Of a stretch of DNA of 24,267 bases, positions 23,042 to 24,267 are shown one piece after another. Source of the stretch: Firmicutes bacterium CAG:882 (GTDB lineage: Bacteria; Bacillota; Clostridia; Lachnospirales; Lachnospiraceae); NCBI GenBank assembly GCA_000435595.1, contig FR895432.1, forward strand, positions 25,717-49,983, written 5' to 3'. The notes below the pieces were generated by a model. It was not told where the DNA came from, ran no database searches, and saw only the letters and a list, made by a program, of their open reading frames with translations. Each line of letters begins with the position of its first letter. Within the stretch, counting starts at the first letter, position 1. A program made the position numbers and the translations under genes.

Positions 23042-24267
23042 TACAAGGGTTATGGATTATATAGATAGCGAGATGTTTGCTTTTGACGCGGATAAGGACA
23101 CATTAATTATAAATTGCAGAACGGATGAAGATTACACATCCTCAAGAAAGCTGATGAGCCTCACTCTTGACGATATGCAGCTTCATGAGGTTGTGGACGG
23201 GACGAATGCGGAAGAGTACAGTTCGTTTGTTAAATCAGGGGATTACTATTATGCAGCGAGGGATGGGGCATCTGGAGTTGAGATTGTAAAACTTGACGAC
23301 AATTTTGCAGAGGTTGACAGTGTAACCACAGAAATATCAAGCACATACAGTATGCCTTGGACGAATCCTTTAGCGGCAGACAGCGAGGGAAGATTGTATA
23401 TCATGAGCAGCTCCGAGGTACAGGTGTATGACAGTGAATTTAACGAGTTGTGCAGCATTGAAATATCAGGTAATATTTACGGCGGTATTGCCGTGTGTGG
23501 AGATAAGGCATACACGATTGTCGTGGATGGCCTGACGAGCATATTGTCGGAGATTGATGTAAAGACTCAGAGCTTGGTCAGGATAAACGGCTCACTTCCG
23601 GGAAATTATAGGGCATTTTGCGGAACGGACGGCAAGATATACATAGTAGGTATGGGGACAATATATGAATATGATATAGCTGCAGACAGTCTCAGCACCA
23701 TGCTCAGTCTTATAGAGTATGGGGTGGATGGTTATTCGGTAACGGATATGTATGTTGGTAAGAATGATTCCATTGTGCTGATAATTGATGAGAGCTATGT
23801 GACTCCGGGAGATTATGCGCTGGGAATTGAGGTGTTGAGCAAGGTGCCTGCGGATTCGCTGCCTCCAAGACAGAAGATTACCGTAGCGGCATACGCGTCA
23901 GACAGTTATTATATGGAAGAATATATTCAGTTCATAAGGTTTATGAGAGCCAATCCCGAATACACCATCGTATTTGAAAATTATAATGATGATTACACGG
24001 ATTCCATATCATTTGATGAGTTTAACAAGATGCTTATATCAGGTATTGATGCGGACATTTTTTTGTTTTCAGACTATGACACGGACATGATAAAGAATAT
24101 GGCTGATAAGGGTATATTGTATGATTTGGACAATTTCATCAGCACGGATGCGGAGCTTAAAAATGCCTTGATACCTAATGTGCACGAAAAGCTGAAATAC
24201 AATGACGGATTATACGGAATATCGGCTTACTGTTCGGTAAGTACGCTTACGGGGAGGAAGAGCGTTG
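22902..24267 (+). CDS. Large lipoprotein (B'), cut by the window end
   Basis: The frame is open from ATG 22902 to the last base (455 codons). It starts with the same AGGAGG-gap-MRRGICKMARMGTM... layout as B and a lipobox LTSC with Cys25. The whole visible part follows B closely: NCRTDEDY, LDDMQL, EYSSF, ADSEGRLYIM, INGSLPGN, MLSLIEYG, then from about residue 322 the binding-like domain (KITVAAYASDSYYMEEYIQF, FDEFNKMLISGIDADIFLF, STLTGRKSV). It is therefore a duplicate of B. By comparison with B about 280 residues remain beyond the window. No frameshift is seen in the visible part. Confidence 0.85.
   Translation, partial: MRRGICKMARMGTMLFIVAFMLTSCAKKQQDISQEENEDNLVYSAQYTRVMDYIDSEMFAFDADKDTLIINCRTDEDYTSSRKLMSLTLDDMQLHEVVDGTNAEEYSSFVKSGDYYYAARDGASGVEIVKLDDNFAEVDSVTTEISSTYSMPWTNPLAADSEGRLYIMSSSEVQVYDSEFNELCSIEISGNIYGGIAVCGDKAYTIVVDGLTSILSEIDVKTQSLVRINGSLPGNYRAFCGTDGKIYIVGMGTIYEYDIAADSLSTMLSLIEYGVDGYSVTDMYVGKNDSIVLIIDESYVTPGDYALGIEVLSKVPADSLPPRQKITVAAYASDSYYMEEYIQFIRFMRANPEYTIVFENYNDDYTDSISFDEFNKMLISGIDADIFLFSDYDTDMIKNMADKGILYDLDNFISTDAELKNALIPNVHEKLKYNDGLYGISAYCSVSTLTGRKSV

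Noticed and set aside
16053..24267. Sugar ABC importer operon
   Set aside because: Four binding-type lipoproteins occur in a row with no permease or ATPase gene in the visible DNA.

Overview
The window looks like a chromosomal segment from a low-to-moderate GC Firmicute, most likely a Lachnospiraceae (Butyrivibrio/Roseburia/Lachnospira-like) bacterium. The evidence is strong AGGAGG-type ribosome sites, Gram-positive lipoboxes, a vitamin ECF S-component, a propeller/HD-GYP sensor and large two-part lipoproteins with solute-binding domains. The family placement is inference; no rRNA, tRNA or CRISPR was seen.

Layout. (1) 1-594: the tail of an IS1182-type transposase fragment, then mostly non-coding DNA with two dyads. 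(2) 613-5381: a 1192-aa membrane sensor (ECF-S-like N-terminus, beta-propeller, Y_Y_Y, HD-GYP) overlapping a membrane-anchored BMP/PnrA-type binding protein by 4 bp. (3) 5465-8353: aroC, tgt and a TetR-family regulator, closed by a bidirectional terminator. (4) 8418-10147 (minus): a pyridoxal kinase-like gene and an ECF S-component, probably a vitamin B6 uptake/salvage operon, divergent from serC-serA (10441-12686). (5) 12687-13283: gene remnants, including the end of an ABC exporter ATPase. (6) 13284-15942: a 606-aa regulator with two XRE-type HTH domains, a 57-aa exported peptide gene on the opposite strand whose stop codon abuts the regulator's stop, and a divergently transcribed 148-aa secreted protein. 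(7) 16053 to the end: four large lipoproteins in the order A-B-A'-B', B' running off the window.

The most interesting part is region 6. A perfect 21-bp-arm palindrome (15335-15380) sits between the peptide gene and the secreted-protein gene, with a -10-like hexamer 22-23 bp beyond the TTGTCA core on each side. A 20-of-21 copy of one arm recurs at 12824-12844, again exactly 22 bp before TATAAT. This looks like a peptide-responsive RRNPP-type (PlcR/Rgg/ComR-like) circuit whose regulator seems to be two such modules fused end to end. The proposed links regulator -> palindrome -> peptide, secreted protein and possibly lipoproteins are inferences from arrangement and sequence, not demonstrated.
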